Shown one piece after another: positions 37,584-46,625 of a DNA stretch of 64,000 bases. Numbering within the stretch: the first letter of the stretch is position 1; every line of letters begins with the position of its first letter. The notes beneath the pieces are model-generated. The model was given only the letters and a program-made list of their open reading frames with translations. It did no database searches and was not told the DNA's origin. The position numbers and the translations under genes are program-made. Source of the stretch: Kocuria rosea subsp. polaris (GTDB taxonomy: Bacteria > Actinomycetota > Actinomycetes > Actinomycetales > Micrococcaceae); contig MLDA01000006.1 of assembly GCA_023896275.1 (NCBI GenBank), forward strand, positions 62,001-126,000, given 5' to 3'.

Positions 37584-39257
37584 TTAGTGGAAGAAGTGGC
37601 GTGTGCCGTTCGTGAAGTACATCGTGATGCCGGCCGCGTTGGCGGCCTCGACGACCTCCGCGTCGCGCACGGAGCCGCCCGGCTGGACCACGGCCTTCAC
37701 GCCGGCGTCGATCAGGATCTGCAGACCGTCGGCGAACGGGAAGAACGCGTCGGAGGCCGCCACGGCCCCGCGGCTGCGTTCCGGTGCGGAAGCACCCCCC
37801 ACGTTCTCCGCCCCGCCGGCCGAGTCCGCCCCGGAGTCGACGGCCACGCCGAGCGTGTTGGCCCGCTCCACGGCCAGGCGGCACGAGTCCAGACGGTTGA
37901 CCTGCCCCATGCCGATGCCGACGGCGGCGCCGTCGGCGGCGAGCAGGATCGCGTTCGACTTCGCCGCACGCACCGCACGCCACGCGAAGGCGAGGTCCGC
38001 CAGCGTCGCCTCGTCGGCGGCCTCGCCGGCGGCCAGGGTCCAGTTCTGCGGGGCGTCGCCCTCGGCGTCGATCTCGTCGCGCTTCTGCAGCAGCATGCCG
38101 CCGGAGACCTGCTTGTAGTCGACGGTGTCGCGGGCGAAACCCTCGGGCAGCTCGATGAGGCGGATGTTCTTCTTGGCCGAGAGCACCTCGACGGCCTCCG
38201 ACTCGAAGCCCGGCGCCACGACGACCTCGGTGAAGATGCCCTTGACGGCCTCGGCCATGCCCCGCGTCACGGTGCGGTTGGCGGCGATGACGCCGCCGAA
38301 CGCGGAGACCGGGTCGGTTGCGTGGGCCTTGGCGTGTGCGTCGGCGATCGGGTCGGCTGCGCCGGGCGACGCCACGGCGACGCCGCACGGGTTGGCGTGC
38401 TTGACGACGGCGACGGCCGGCTCCGCGAAGTCGAAGGCGGCGCGCACGGCGGCGTCAGCGTCGACGAAGTTGTTGAAGCTCATGGCCTTGCCGTGCAGCT
38501 GCTCGGCCTGGGCGATGCCGGGCTCAGCACCGTCCTCGACGTAGAGTGCGGCGGGCTGGTGCGGGTTCTCGCCGTAGCGCAGGGTCTCCGAGCGCTCGAG
38601 CGCAAGGCCGGCGTACGGCGGGAAGGCAGGCACCTCGTCGGCGTCGTCGTCGCCGAACTGCGCGGCGGTCCAGCGGGCCACCGCCGTGTCGTAAGCAGCG
38701 GTGTGCGCAAACGCGAGGGAGGCCAGGCGGGCGCGGGTTTTCAGGTCGAAGCCGCCGGAAGCGGCCGCCTCGACGACCTCGCCGTACTTGGCCGGGTCGA
38801 CGACGATGCCCACCGACGGGTGGTTCTTCGCGGCGGCGCGCACCATGGACGGGCCCCCGATATCGATCTGCTCGACGACGGCGTCGCGGTCGGCGCCGGA
38901 CTTCACGGTCTCGACGAACGGGTACAGGTTGACCACGACGAGGTCGAACGGCTCGACGTCGAGGTCGGCCAGCTGACGCACGTGGTCGTCCAGGCGGCGG
39001 TCGGCCAGGATGCCGGCGTGCACGCGCGGGTGCAGGGTCTTCACCCGGCCGTCCAGGCACTCGGGGAAGCCGGTGATCTCGGAGACCTCCGTGACGGGGA
39101 CGCCCGCGGCGGCGATGCGCGAGGCGGTCGAGCCCGTGGAGACGATCTTGACCCCCGCGGCGTGCAGCCCCTGCGCCAGTTCCTCCAGCCCGGTCTTGTC
39201 GTAGACGGAAATCAGGGCCCGGCGGATGGGAACGCGGTCCAGGACGGTTTCGCTCAC
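37584..39257 (-). CDS. purH: AICAR transformylase/IMP cyclohydrolase
   Basis: 557-residue bifunctional PurH, the last two steps of IMP synthesis, using 10-formyl-THF. The N-terminal MGS-like cyclohydrolase domain ([44 protein letters not shown]) is followed by the transformylase domain with the KHANPCG motif and the terminal ARHFFH-like end (NGTRHFFH). About 20 extra residues rich in Ser, Gly and Ala occur before [13 protein letters not shown], in a surface region. GTG 39257 follows GGAG. A -10-like TAGACT lies about 40 bases upstream. purN, often adjacent in actinobacteria, is 10.6 kb away here. Confidence 0.95.
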   Translation of the reverse strand: MSETVLDRVPIRRALISVYDKTGLEELAQGLHAAGVKIVSTGSTASRIAAAGVPVTEVSEITGFPECLDGRVKTLHPRVHAGILADRRLDDHVRQLADLDVEPFDLVVVNLYPFVETVKSGADRDAVVEQIDIGGPSMVRAAAKNHPSVGIVVDPAKYGEVVEAAASGGFDLKTRARLASLAFAHTAAYDTAVARWTAAQFGDDDADEVPAFPPYAGLALERSETLRYGENPHQPAALYVEDGAEPGIAQAEQLHGKAMSFNNFVDADAAVRAAFDFAEPAVAVVKHANPCGVAVASPGAADPIADAHAKAHATDPVSAFGGVIAANRTVTRGMAEAVKGIFTEVVVAPGFESEAVEVLSAKKNIRLIELPEGFARDTVDYKQVSGGMLLQKRDEIDAEGDAPQNWTLAAGEAADEATLADLAFAWRAVRAAKSNAILLAADGAAVGIGMGQVNRLDSCRLAVERANTLGVAVDSGADSAGGAENVGGASAPERSRGAVAASDAFFPFADGLQILIDAGVKAVVQPGGSVRDAEVVEAANAAGITMYFTNGTRHFFH

Positions 39258-39365
39258 AGATGTCTCCAGCGTTGAGGTGTCTTCGGGTCGGTCACCCCAG
39301 TCTAGCCGCGCGGCAGCCGCCGCCGAGAAGTGTTGCCTCCGCGGCGGCAGCAGACGTGACGCGTC

Positions 39366-39905
39366 TTACTCGCCGTCGGTGATCATCTTCCCGTCGGGTG
39401 CCACGACGTACCAGACATCGTTCACGCCCTGCCCGTTGACGTCGCCGGGCGCCCCGTCCTGCGCGAAGTAGTAGAGCGGCATTCCGCCGAGCGTCAGGTG
39501 TAGCTGGCCGTCGGGCGACTCGATGGTGCCGACCTCAGCCGTGATGGCCTCATCGACAGTGGGCTCCGCACCCGTCGCCACCGCGATCGGCCACGCCGTC
39601 AGGCAGTCCCCGGTGCACGCGCTCTCGTCCGCTCCCGCGGTGTCGTTGGTGAAGTAGTAGAGCGTGTTCCCGTCGCCGTCGGTGACCACGGTTCCGAGGT
39701 CCGTCTCGGCCGTGGACAGGTCGACGTCGGCCGCCATCGAATCGTCGGGCGCCTGCGTGGTCTCGTCGGCCCCCGTGCCTCCCCCGTAGCCGCCGCCGGC
39801 GCCGTCGCCGTTTCCGCAGCCGGCCAGAAACAGCGTGCCCGCCGCGACCAAGGCCGCACAGCGGAGGGCCGCGCGCGTCGTCGTGTTGGTCCTGGTGGTC
39901 GTCAT
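39366..39905 (-). CDS. COG4315-type secreted-repeat lipoprotein
   Basis: 179-residue lipoprotein: TTTRTNTTTRAALRC start, hydrophobic stretch, lipobox LFLAGC with Cys near residue 30, Gly-rich linker, then two copies of the Lipoprotein_15/COG4315 repeat (TDGDGNTLYYFTNDT and PDGQLHLTLGGMPLYYFAQD), each ending around ACTGDC.TAWP or GQGVNDVWYVV. Function of the family is unknown; a role at the cell surface, possibly in haem or redox chemistry, has been guessed for relatives. ATG 39905 follows GGGAGG. It may be co-transcribed with the DUF4303-like gene 115 bases upstream. Confidence 0.85.
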   Translation of the reverse strand: MTTTRTNTTTRAALRCAALVAAGTLFLAGCGNGDGAGGGYGGGTGADETTQAPDDSMAADVDLSTAETDLGTVVTDGDGNTLYYFTNDTAGADESACTGDCLTAWPIAVATGAEPTVDEAITAEVGTIESPDGQLHLTLGGMPLYYFAQDGAPGDVNGQGVNDVWYVVAPDGKMITDGE

Positions 39906-40020
39906 GATGCGATACCTCCCGCTGCGAGCGCCGGTCGCGGACCCGGTGGGTGCACGGGTCCTCCGGCCCTCATTTCCACCATAGGCCGGGGCGTGCGCGG
40001 CGGGAACCCCGCAGCCGAAG

Positions 40021-40833
40021 CTACCCGACGGTTTCGGCGTCGAGGTTCATCAGCTCGGGGAAGTGCTCCTGCAGCTGCTCCTCGGTCAGGCACTTCTGGA
40101 GGAGCTTCTCCGCGTGGTCCTCGTCGGAGACGAAGGCGACCAGATGCAGCCGCTTACGGTCCAGTTCCTGCCGCACCCCGATCACCGCAGCAATGAGCGT
40201 GCGGTAATACTGCCGCACGGTGTTCTCCCAACCGTGCTCGGCCGCGGCCTGGTTCAGCCGCTCGTTCCAGGCCTCGACGTGGTCGTCGTCGAAAAGATCC
40301 ATCGAGCACCAGTGCCACGAGCTCGCGTCCCAGCGCCGCGAATAGAATCCGCCGCCCTCCTCCACCGGAGCCTCCAGCGGATCCAGTACGACGTCGTCGT
40401 CCTCCAACGCTTCGGGCTCACCTTCCGCGTCGGCGAGCTCGTCCGCCCCCAGCGGGTCGGCGCCCTCGGCGTCGACGGGTTCGCCCGCGTCGTCGAGCTC
40501 ATCATCGTCGTCCGCCGTCCCGTCAGCGTCGGCCGCCAAGTCGGCAACCACCGGTTCGGCGTCGACGCCCGCGGCCAGCTCCTGGTCGTAGGCCCGCAGC
40601 TGGCGCTCCTCGTCGCTGAGGTCGCGGTCGAGCGCCTGCTCCGAATTGAGGGCGAGCACGGGCAACCGCAACGGCTCGTCGGCGGCGACATCAGCGGCAT
40701 CGGGCGCGGTGGCAGTGACCTCCAGCGCCAGACCGTAGAAGGTCTGTCCGGGGTGCTCCGAGACCACTTCCCGCGCAATCCTGACCGCGGCGGAACGGAT
40801 CTCGCGTTCGAGGAGATTCCAGTCGAGTTCCAT
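40021..40833 (-). CDS. DUF4303-like protein with a large acidic insertion
   Basis: 270 residues. The N-terminal 75 (LEREIRSAAVRIAREVVSEH, QTFYGLALEV) and the C-terminal 115 residues (SSWHWCSMDLFDDDHVEAWN, LIAAVIGVRQELDR, HLVAFVSDEDHAEKLL) look like the two halves of a DUF4303 domain. Between them, about residues 78-158, is a segment composed almost only of Asp, Glu, Ala, Gly, Pro and Leu (for example DGTADDDDELDDAGEPVDAE), surely disordered. Members are cytoplasmic and of unknown function, sometimes in polymorphic-toxin immunity neighbourhoods; no toxin is seen here. ATG 40833; no strong ribosome-binding site. Confidence 0.6.
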   Translation of the reverse strand: MELDWNLLEREIRSAAVRIAREVVSEHPGQTFYGLALEVTATAPDAADVAADEPLRLPVLALNSEQALDRDLSDEERQLRAYDQELAAGVDAEPVVADLAADADGTADDDDELDDAGEPVDAEGADPLGADELADAEGEPEALEDDDVVLDPLEAPVEEGGGFYSRRWDASSWHWCSMDLFDDDHVEAWNERLNQAAAEHGWENTVRQYYRTLIAAVIGVRQELDRKRLHLVAFVSDEDHAEKLLQKCLTEEQLQEHFPELMNLDAETVG

Positions 40834-40921
40834 AACCAGACATTACCGCCGTCCGGAGTGACTTGACACTCATTTGGGCCAGATTAACCGAAAAGTATTG
40901 TTATCCGGCCCCGGCGTCACC

Positions 40922-42247
40922 TCAGCCGGCGAAGACCTCGGCGACCCTGGAGACCAGCTCGTAGAGGCCCAGCCAGACGAACAGCACGGCGGTGATGACG
41001 AGCGCCGTGTTGGTGTACCAGCGGTTCCGCCATTCGGCGGGGATCCCCCACCGCGTGCCGTTGAGCAGCGGCAGCAAGGTGATCGCGAGGAACGGCATGA
41101 ACAGCGAACCCATGACGCCGTAGGCGAGCACGAGTCCGATCGGCTTGCCGAGCATGAGCAGCAGCATCGGTGGGAACGTGAGCCAGATCAGGTAGAAGCG
41201 GAAGTACTTCCCGTGCGCCTTCGCGTCCGGGTGGTCCGACCCCTTGCCGCGGAAGTTCGCCCAGAAGTCGGCGAACATGAGCGAGACGCCGTTCCAGACG
41301 CCGAGCATCGAGGAGAACGCCGCCGCGAAGAAGCCGACGAGGAAGACCTTGGCGATCGCGACGCCGTACTCGACCTCCAGCACCTCGGTCAGGTCCAGCA
41401 GGCCCCGGTCCCCGGACGAGACGGCGACGCCGGCCGCGCGAACCACCTCGGCGCCGACGATCATCATGGCGAGCACGAAGATGCCGGTCATGACGTAGGC
41501 CATCGTGTTGTCCAGTCGCATCACGCGCATGAACTTCGGCTGGTACCAGCCCTTCTCCCGCAGCCAGTAGCCGTACGCGGCCAGGGTGATCGTGCCACCG
41601 ACGCCGCCGGCGAGCGCCAGCGTGTAGAGCATCCCGCCCTCGGGCAGCAGCGGGACGAAGCCGGTGAACATCTCGGGGATGTTCGGCACCGCGATCACGG
41701 CCAGGCCGACGATCGTGAAGAACATGATGCCCACGAGGACCGCCGTGATCTTCTCGAAGACGGCGTAGCGGTTCATCCAGACCAGCGCGAAGCCGAGCAG
41801 CGCGGTCCCGATCGCGAAGACCCACAGGGGCACCGCGGGGAAGAGCGCGGCCAGCGGCAGCGCCGTCGACGACATGGCCGACGCCCCGTACACGAAGCCC
41901 CAGATCACGATGTAGGGACCGAAGTACCAGAGCGGCCAGCGGCCCAGCTTGCGCCAGCCCTCGAGGATCGTGTTGCCGGTCGTGATGGAGTAACGGGCTG
42001 TGCCCTCGACGAGGACGATCTTCAGGATCACACCGACGACGACGGCCCACAGGAGGCCGTAGCCGTAGCGGGAGCCGGCGGCGAGCGTGGCGACCATGTC
42101 CGCGGCGCCGACGCCGGTGGCGGCGACGACGAGTCCGGGGCCGACGACCTTCCATTTCTTGGGCGGCTCGAGTTCGGAGGCGGGCGCGAAGCCGCCGGCC
42201 GGTGGCGGTGTTCCCGGCGTGTGGCTCGGGTGCGATTCGTTGCTCAC
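40922..42247 (-). CDS. Nramp-superfamily transporter lacking canonical metal motifs
   Basis: 441-residue polytopic protein with about eleven helices and overall Nramp similarity (WKVVGPGLVVAATGVGAADMVATLA for helix 1; ALAGGVGGTITLAAYGYWLREKG for helix 6). The DPGN motif of helix 1 reads GVGAAD and the MPH motif of helix 6 is missing, so the usual Mn/Fe site is absent. It may move another ion or solute, as reported for other Nramp-related clades. GTG 42247 with AAGG further upstream. A -10-like TATGCT upstream is covered by an inverted repeat. Monocistronic, divergent from the MFS gene. Confidence 0.78.
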   Translation of the reverse strand: MSNESHPSHTPGTPPPAGGFAPASELEPPKKWKVVGPGLVVAATGVGAADMVATLAAGSRYGYGLLWAVVVGVILKIVLVEGTARYSITTGNTILEGWRKLGRWPLWYFGPYIVIWGFVYGASAMSSTALPLAALFPAVPLWVFAIGTALLGFALVWMNRYAVFEKITAVLVGIMFFTIVGLAVIAVPNIPEMFTGFVPLLPEGGMLYTLALAGGVGGTITLAAYGYWLREKGWYQPKFMRVMRLDNTMAYVMTGIFVLAMMIVGAEVVRAAGVAVSSGDRGLLDLTEVLEVEYGVAIAKVFLVGFFAAAFSSMLGVWNGVSLMFADFWANFRGKGSDHPDAKAHGKYFRFYLIWLTFPPMLLLMLGKPIGLVLAYGVMGSLFMPFLAITLLPLLNGTRWGIPAEWRNRWYTNTALVITAVLFVWLGLYELVSRVAEVFAG

Positions 42248-42313
42248 AGGTGAAGATGCCTTCCCGGGTTACTGTCCGACGCCCACACGGCCCCCAAGCT
42301 GCACGTCGTCGTC

Positions 42314-42337
42314 TGCTGTGCTCTGCGCCACAGCATA
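42314..42337 (-). promoter_or_regulatory. Inverted repeat overlapping the -10 of the Nramp-like gene
   Basis: TGCTGTG (42314-42320) and CACAGCA (42329-42335) form a 7-8-7 inverted repeat. On the minus strand TATGCT (42337-42332) is a plausible -10 overlapped by the right arm. This could be a repressor operator or a small hairpin at the 5' end of the message. Confidence 0.35.
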
Positions 42338-42433
42338 GCCAGTGTCGCGGCTCTCACGGGAACCGCGCCGGGCCGATAGCCTAGGAGCGTGCCGCGGTTG
42401 CGGCGCGCTCACCCGTGACATCAAGGAACCTCG

Positions 42434-43786
42434 TTGACGAACGAATACCGCAAGCTGCCCACGGGCGCCTCCGTCGTGCAGAACCTGCCGTGGCGCTGGA
42501 ACGTGCAGGGAAAGATCTTCCTGATCGGCGGCCTGGGCTTCATGTTCGACGCCTGGGACGTCACACTCAACGGCGCCCTGATCCCCCTCGTGAGCGAGGA
42601 GTGGGGACTGGAGCGCAGCACAGCAGCCCTGCTGAGCACGGCCAACCTCATCGGCATGGCCGTGGGCGCCTTCGCCTGGGGGACGATCGCGGACCGGATC
42701 GGCCGGAAGAACGCGTTCGCGTGGACGCTGCTGATCTTCTCCGTGTTCACCGTGGCCGGCGCGCTGTCGCCGTCGTTCGAGCTCTTCGTGCTGTTCCGCT
42801 TCCTCGCCGGCATCGGCCTCGGCGGCTGCATCCCGGTCGACTACGCGCTCGTCGGCGAGTTCACGCCGGCGAAGGCCCGCGGCCGCGTGCTGACCGCGAT
42901 GGACGGCTGGTGGCCAATCGGCGCTGCGCTCGCCTTCTTCGTCACCGCCGTGATCCAGTCGACGTTCGACAACTGGCGGCTCATCCTCGTGGTCATGGTC
43001 CTGCCCGCGCTGCTCGTGTTCTGGGTCCGGCGCGGGGTCCCGGAGTCGCCGATGTACCTCATCCGCCAGGGCCAGAGCGCGCGGGCGGCGAAGGTCATCG
43101 ACGACCTCGTCGCGCGCACCGGCGCCGCGGAGACCCCGTACACGCTGCCGGACCCGCGCGACGCGCCGCGCCTGTCGGCCGGGTCGGTCGGCGAACAGCT
43201 CGCCAAGGTCTGGCGCTACGACTGGAAGATTACGACGGCGGCCTGGTCCCTCTTCTTCTCCATCCTGCTGGTCTACTACCTCGCGCTGACCTGGATGCCG
43301 ACCATCCTCGCCGACGCCGGCATGAGTCAGATCCGCGCCTTCTTCAGCACGGCCGGCATGGCCGGGGTCGGACTCCTCGGCGTCGCCGTCTCGGCGCTGC
43401 TCGTCGAGCGCGTCGGCCGCAAGTGGCTGCTCGGCGTCTCCGGCCCGCTCGCCGCCCTCGTCCTGATCATCACGTCGTTCGCGCTCGGCAACCCGACGGC
43501 GGCGGTCATCTGGCTGCTCGTCTTCGGCTTCGTGATCCAAATTGCCATACCCGTTCTCTACGCTTACGTCTCAGAGCTCTACCCCACGGATCTTCGCGGT
43601 TCCGGTTTCGGGTGGGCCTCGACGTTCAGCCGGGTCGGCGCAGGTGTCGGCCCGCTGATCTTCGCGGCCGCCTGGCCCGTGATCGGATTGGCGAACTCGT
43701 TCCTGACCGCGGCAGTCCTGGTCGTCGCCTCGGTCTTGTGGATGGGTCGCTTCGCACCGGAGACTAAGGGCAGGGTTCTGCACTAG
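42434..43786 (+). CDS. MFS transporter, aromatic-acid/sugar-type
   Basis: 450-residue twelve-helix major facilitator of the sugar/aromatic acid:H+ symporter type. Motifs: GGLGFMFDAWDVTLNGALIP in helix 1, GTIADRIGRKNAF in loop 2-3, FRFLAGIGLGGCIPVDYALVGE in helix 4, and VSELYPTDLRGSGFGW in the second half. TTG start at 42434 follows AAGGAAC with good spacing; in these proteins homology begins just after. Substrate unknown, with aromatic acids or niacin-like compounds plausible from motif similarity. Followed after 37 bases by the subtilase, possibly in one transcript. Confidence 0.86.
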   Translation: MTNEYRKLPTGASVVQNLPWRWNVQGKIFLIGGLGFMFDAWDVTLNGALIPLVSEEWGLERSTAALLSTANLIGMAVGAFAWGTIADRIGRKNAFAWTLLIFSVFTVAGALSPSFELFVLFRFLAGIGLGGCIPVDYALVGEFTPAKARGRVLTAMDGWWPIGAALAFFVTAVIQSTFDNWRLILVVMVLPALLVFWVRRGVPESPMYLIRQGQSARAAKVIDDLVARTGAAETPYTLPDPRDAPRLSAGSVGEQLAKVWRYDWKITTAAWSLFFSILLVYYLALTWMPTILADAGMSQIRAFFSTAGMAGVGLLGVAVSALLVERVGRKWLLGVSGPLAALVLIITSFALGNPTAAVIWLLVFGFVIQIAIPVLYAYVSELYPTDLRGSGFGWASTFSRVGAGVGPLIFAAAWPVIGLANSFLTAAVLVVASVLWMGRFAPETKGRVLH

Positions 43787-43823
43787 ACCCACCAGGGGCC
43801 GCCACCTCAGCTAGGAGGAAGAA

Positions 43824-44987
43824 ATGTACGAGCCAAACGAGACCTACACGGTCACCGCCGCCGCAAACCGCTTCGTCGTGGTCTTCGATACCAACGATGT
43901 CGACGCGCTCGCCGCGGATGCGCCCGGGCTGCTCAGCGCCGAGGGTTTCGGCACCGACACATACTTTCCACGCCTAGGCATCGCGGTCGTCGACGGCGAA
44001 TCGGGCAAGCTGGGTGCCTTCCAGGCCAAGAGCCTCTCCGCGCACCGTCGCCTGCATGTCTTCCCCGAGCTGATCTACCACGCCCTCGCTCCGGAGACGG
44101 GCGGGGCGGCGCCGGCGTCGTTTGCTGACACCGAGCAGCTGACGTGGGGCGTGCAGGCGGTCCGTGCCGTCGAGTCCGGGTACACGGGCGCCGGGATCCG
44201 CGTCGCCGTGCTGGACACGGGGTTCGACCTCGACCACCCCGACTTCGCCTCGCGCACCGTGACGGCCGAGTCGTTCATCGAGGGCGAGGACGCCCGCGAC
44301 GGCCACGGCCACGGGACCCACTGCATCGGCTCCGCGTGCGGGCCGCGGGAACTCGAGGGCGGCCGCGGATACGGCGTCGCCCCGGGCGCTGAGATCTACT
44401 CGGGAAAGGTGCTGGGCAACTCCGGATCCGGCTCCGACACGTCGATCCTCTCCGGCATCGAATGGGCCCTCGAGAACGAGTGCGCCATCATCTCGATGTC
44501 GCTCGGCGCCGACGTGCGCGAGGTGCACCCGCCGTACGTGGCTGCAGGGCGGGCCGCACTCAACCAGGGCTCGCTCATCATCGCCGCCGCCGGAAACAAT
44601 GCCCGCCGCAGCTCGGGCAACGACGGCTTCGTCGGGGCCCCGGCGAACAGCCCGTTCGTGATGGCGGTCGGAGCACTCGACAGCTCCCTGGGCATTGCGG
44701 AGTTCTCGGCCCGCACGCTGCCGGGTCGCGGGGGCCAGGTCGACGTCGCCGGGCCGGGCGTCGACGTTTACTCTTCGTGGCCGGGCGAGCAGCGCTACAA
44801 CACGATCAGCGGCACGTCGATGGCGACTCCGCACGTCGCCGGGGTGGCCGCTCTGCTGGCCGAAGCCACGGGATTCCGCGGCCGCGAACTGTGGGCAGAA
44901 ATCGTTCAGGAGGCCGAGCGGCTCGAGCTGGCTTCGGTCGATGTCGGCTCGGGCCTGTCCGTCGGGCCTCCCGCTGCCGAAGTCTGA
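43824..44987 (+). CDS. Cytoplasmic S8 (subtilisin-type) serine peptidase
   Basis: 387-residue subtilase with a full catalytic triad: Asp131 in VLDTGFDLDHPD, His163 in GHGTHC, Ser332 in GTSMATPHVAG, and oxyanion Asn in AAAGNN. Residues 10-85 form an inhibitor-I9-like propeptide (RFVVVFDTNDVDALAADAPG). No signal peptide or membrane anchor is present, so it is predicted to be intracellular, like intracellular subtilisins. Excellent TAGGAGGAAG site ahead of ATG 43824. A free I9-like protein is encoded 2.7 kb downstream at 47706. Role, such as turnover of damaged proteins, is inference. Confidence 0.9.
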   Translation: MYEPNETYTVTAAANRFVVVFDTNDVDALAADAPGLLSAEGFGTDTYFPRLGIAVVDGESGKLGAFQAKSLSAHRRLHVFPELIYHALAPETGGAAPASFADTEQLTWGVQAVRAVESGYTGAGIRVAVLDTGFDLDHPDFASRTVTAESFIEGEDARDGHGHGTHCIGSACGPRELEGGRGYGVAPGAEIYSGKVLGNSGSGSDTSILSGIEWALENECAIISMSLGADVREVHPPYVAAGRAALNQGSLIIAAAGNNARRSSGNDGFVGAPANSPFVMAVGALDSSLGIAEFSARTLPGRGGQVDVAGPGVDVYSSWPGEQRYNTISGTSMATPHVAGVAALLAEATGFRGRELWAEIVQEAERLELASVDVGSGLSVGPPAAEV

Positions 44988-45076
44988 CTGGGAGTTTCCT
45001 GCGAGCACGCGCCAGGCACGAGGCCGTAGGCACGAACCGTGGCATACTTTCGCTCACGACAACTACATCACGGAGC

Positions 45077-45220
45077 GTGAACTACAAGACAGTGGACAGA
45101 TCCTCTGCCGAACCCCGGTCGTCCGACGAGCCGGGGCACAGTCGAAGCTCGACTCGCATCACCGAACCCCACCATTTATCCGCACTTCCTGCCCGATCGG
45201 GCGTGAGACGCGGTGCTTGA
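45077..45220 (+). CDS. Possible 47-residue leader ORF upstream of the first CNNM gene
   Basis: Open frame from GTG 45077 to TGA 45218-45220, whose stop overlaps the GTG start of the CNNM/CorC gene by 8 bases. Residues include AEPR, DEPG and TEPHH, three acidic-Pro pairs; acidic/Pro-rich leader peptides control Mg2+ transporter genes in other bacteria. GGAG is present but only 1-2 bases from the GTG, so initiation is doubtful. CATACT at 45043-45048 is a fitting -10. A weak candidate. Confidence 0.25.
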   Translation: MNYKTVDRSSAEPRSSDEPGHSRSSTRITEPHHLSALPARSGVRRGA

Positions 45221-46625
45221 GCCACTCTTGATCCTCTTGCTCGGAGTTGTCGTCATGTCGGCGATCATCGCCGCGAACGGCTACTTCGTGGCCCAGGAAT
45301 TCGCCTACATGTCCGTCGACCGGGCACGCCTGGCCTCCCGCGCGGGGGCCGGTGACAAGGTTGCCGGACGCGCCCTGAAGGTCACCCGGCGCACCTCGTT
45401 CATGCTCTCCGGCGCACAGCTCGGCATCACCGTGACGGGCCTGATGATCGGCTACGTCGCGGAGCCACTCATCGGCCGCTCCCTCGGCGAGCTGCTCGGC
45501 GACGTCGGTGTGCCGGCGGCCGTCAGCATTACCGTCGGCACCGTCCTCGCACTCGCCGTCGCCACGATCGTGCAGATGATCTTCGGCGAACTGTATCCGA
45601 AGAATCTCGCCATCGCGGACCCGGAACCCCTCGCCCGCCGCCTGGCCGGGTCGACGCTCGTCTACCTCACCGTCTTCGGCTGGCTCATCGCGGTCTTCGA
45701 CTGGTCGGCGAACGCGCTCCTGCGGCTCTTCCGCATCGAACCAGTGCACGACGTCGACACCACGGCCACCGCCGAGGACCTCGAACAGATCATCGCCGAC
45801 TCCCGGGACAGCGGCGACCTCCCGGAGGAGCTCTCCGTGCTGATCGACCGCATCCTCGACTTCCCGGATCGCGACATCGAACATGCGATGATCCCCCGCG
45901 CCCAGACCGGACTCGTGACCCCGGCGACAACGGCGGAGGAGGTCAAAACCCTCATGGCGAACGCCCACTCCCGCTACCCCGTGATCGCCGACGATGAGCC
46001 GGTCGGAGTCGTCCACCTGGACGACCTGCTGAAGGCCCCGGTCGCAGACGGCACCACAGCCGCCGACCTCATGCGTCCCGCGCTCGTGCTGCCGACCCTG
46101 ATGTCGCTGCCGGACGCACTGGCCCAACTGGTGGACTCCCGCAACGAACTGGCCTGCGTCATCGACGAGCACGGCGGCTTCGTCGGCGTCCTGACTGTCG
46201 AGGACCTGGCGGAGGAACTCGTCGGGGAGATCACCGACGAGCACGACGATTCCCCGGCCGTCTCGATCGAGGCCGACGCGGATCGGCGATCGTGGAAGTT
46301 GACCGGCGAAGTCCATATCGACGAACTCGAACGGGCGATCGGCCACGATGTACCGGAGGGCGACTACGAGACGGTTGCGGGGCTGCTGATCGCTGTCGTC
46401 GGCCGGCTGCCCGTGCCCGGGTCGACGGTGACCGTCGAACTGCCGCCGGAACCCGGCGACTTCGTTGCGGACATCCCGCTCCGGCGCACGCTGGAAGTCG
46501 AAGTCCTTTCCGTCGCGCGACATGTGCCGGACCGACTGTCAGCGAGGCTCGTCGAAGTCGACGGAATCTCAGTGGAGCGGAAGAACCACGAGTCGTCGAT
46601 TCAGAACAGCGAGGCACAGGAATGA
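45213..46625 (+). CDS. CNNM/CorC-family protein with DUF21, CBS pair and CorC domain
   Basis: 470-residue membrane protein. Three to four helices make the DUF21/CNNM domain (about 1-190; SAIIAANGYFVAQEFAYMSVDR, SGAQLGITVTGLMIGYVAEP, FGELYPKNLAIADPEP), then two CBS domains (about 205-335), then the CorC_HlyC domain (about 345-430, TGEVHIDELERAIGHDVPEG). Members export Mg2+ or support Mg2+/Co2+ balance; hemolysin is an obsolete name. GTG 45213; weak ribosome-binding site. The next CNNM gene overlaps its end (ATGA). Confidence 0.9.
   Translation: MLEPLLILLLGVVVMSAIIAANGYFVAQEFAYMSVDRARLASRAGAGDKVAGRALKVTRRTSFMLSGAQLGITVTGLMIGYVAEPLIGRSLGELLGDVGVPAAVSITVGTVLALAVATIVQMIFGELYPKNLAIADPEPLARRLAGSTLVYLTVFGWLIAVFDWSANALLRLFRIEPVHDVDTTATAEDLEQIIADSRDSGDLPEELSVLIDRILDFPDRDIEHAMIPRAQTGLVTPATTAEEVKTLMANAHSRYPVIADDEPVGVVHLDDLLKAPVADGTTAADLMRPALVLPTLMSLPDALAQLVDSRNELACVIDEHGGFVGVLTVEDLAEELVGEITDEHDDSPAVSIEADADRRSWKLTGEVHIDELERAIGHDVPEGDYETVAGLLIAVVGRLPVPGSTVTVELPPEPGDFVADIPLRRTLEVEVLSVARHVPDRLSARLVEVDGISVERKNHESSIQNSEAQE

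Noticed and set aside
40874-42253. 459-codon plus-strand frame opposite the Nramp-like gene
   Set aside because: Arg/Glu/Asp/His-rich shadow; the minus strand encodes clear membrane helices.
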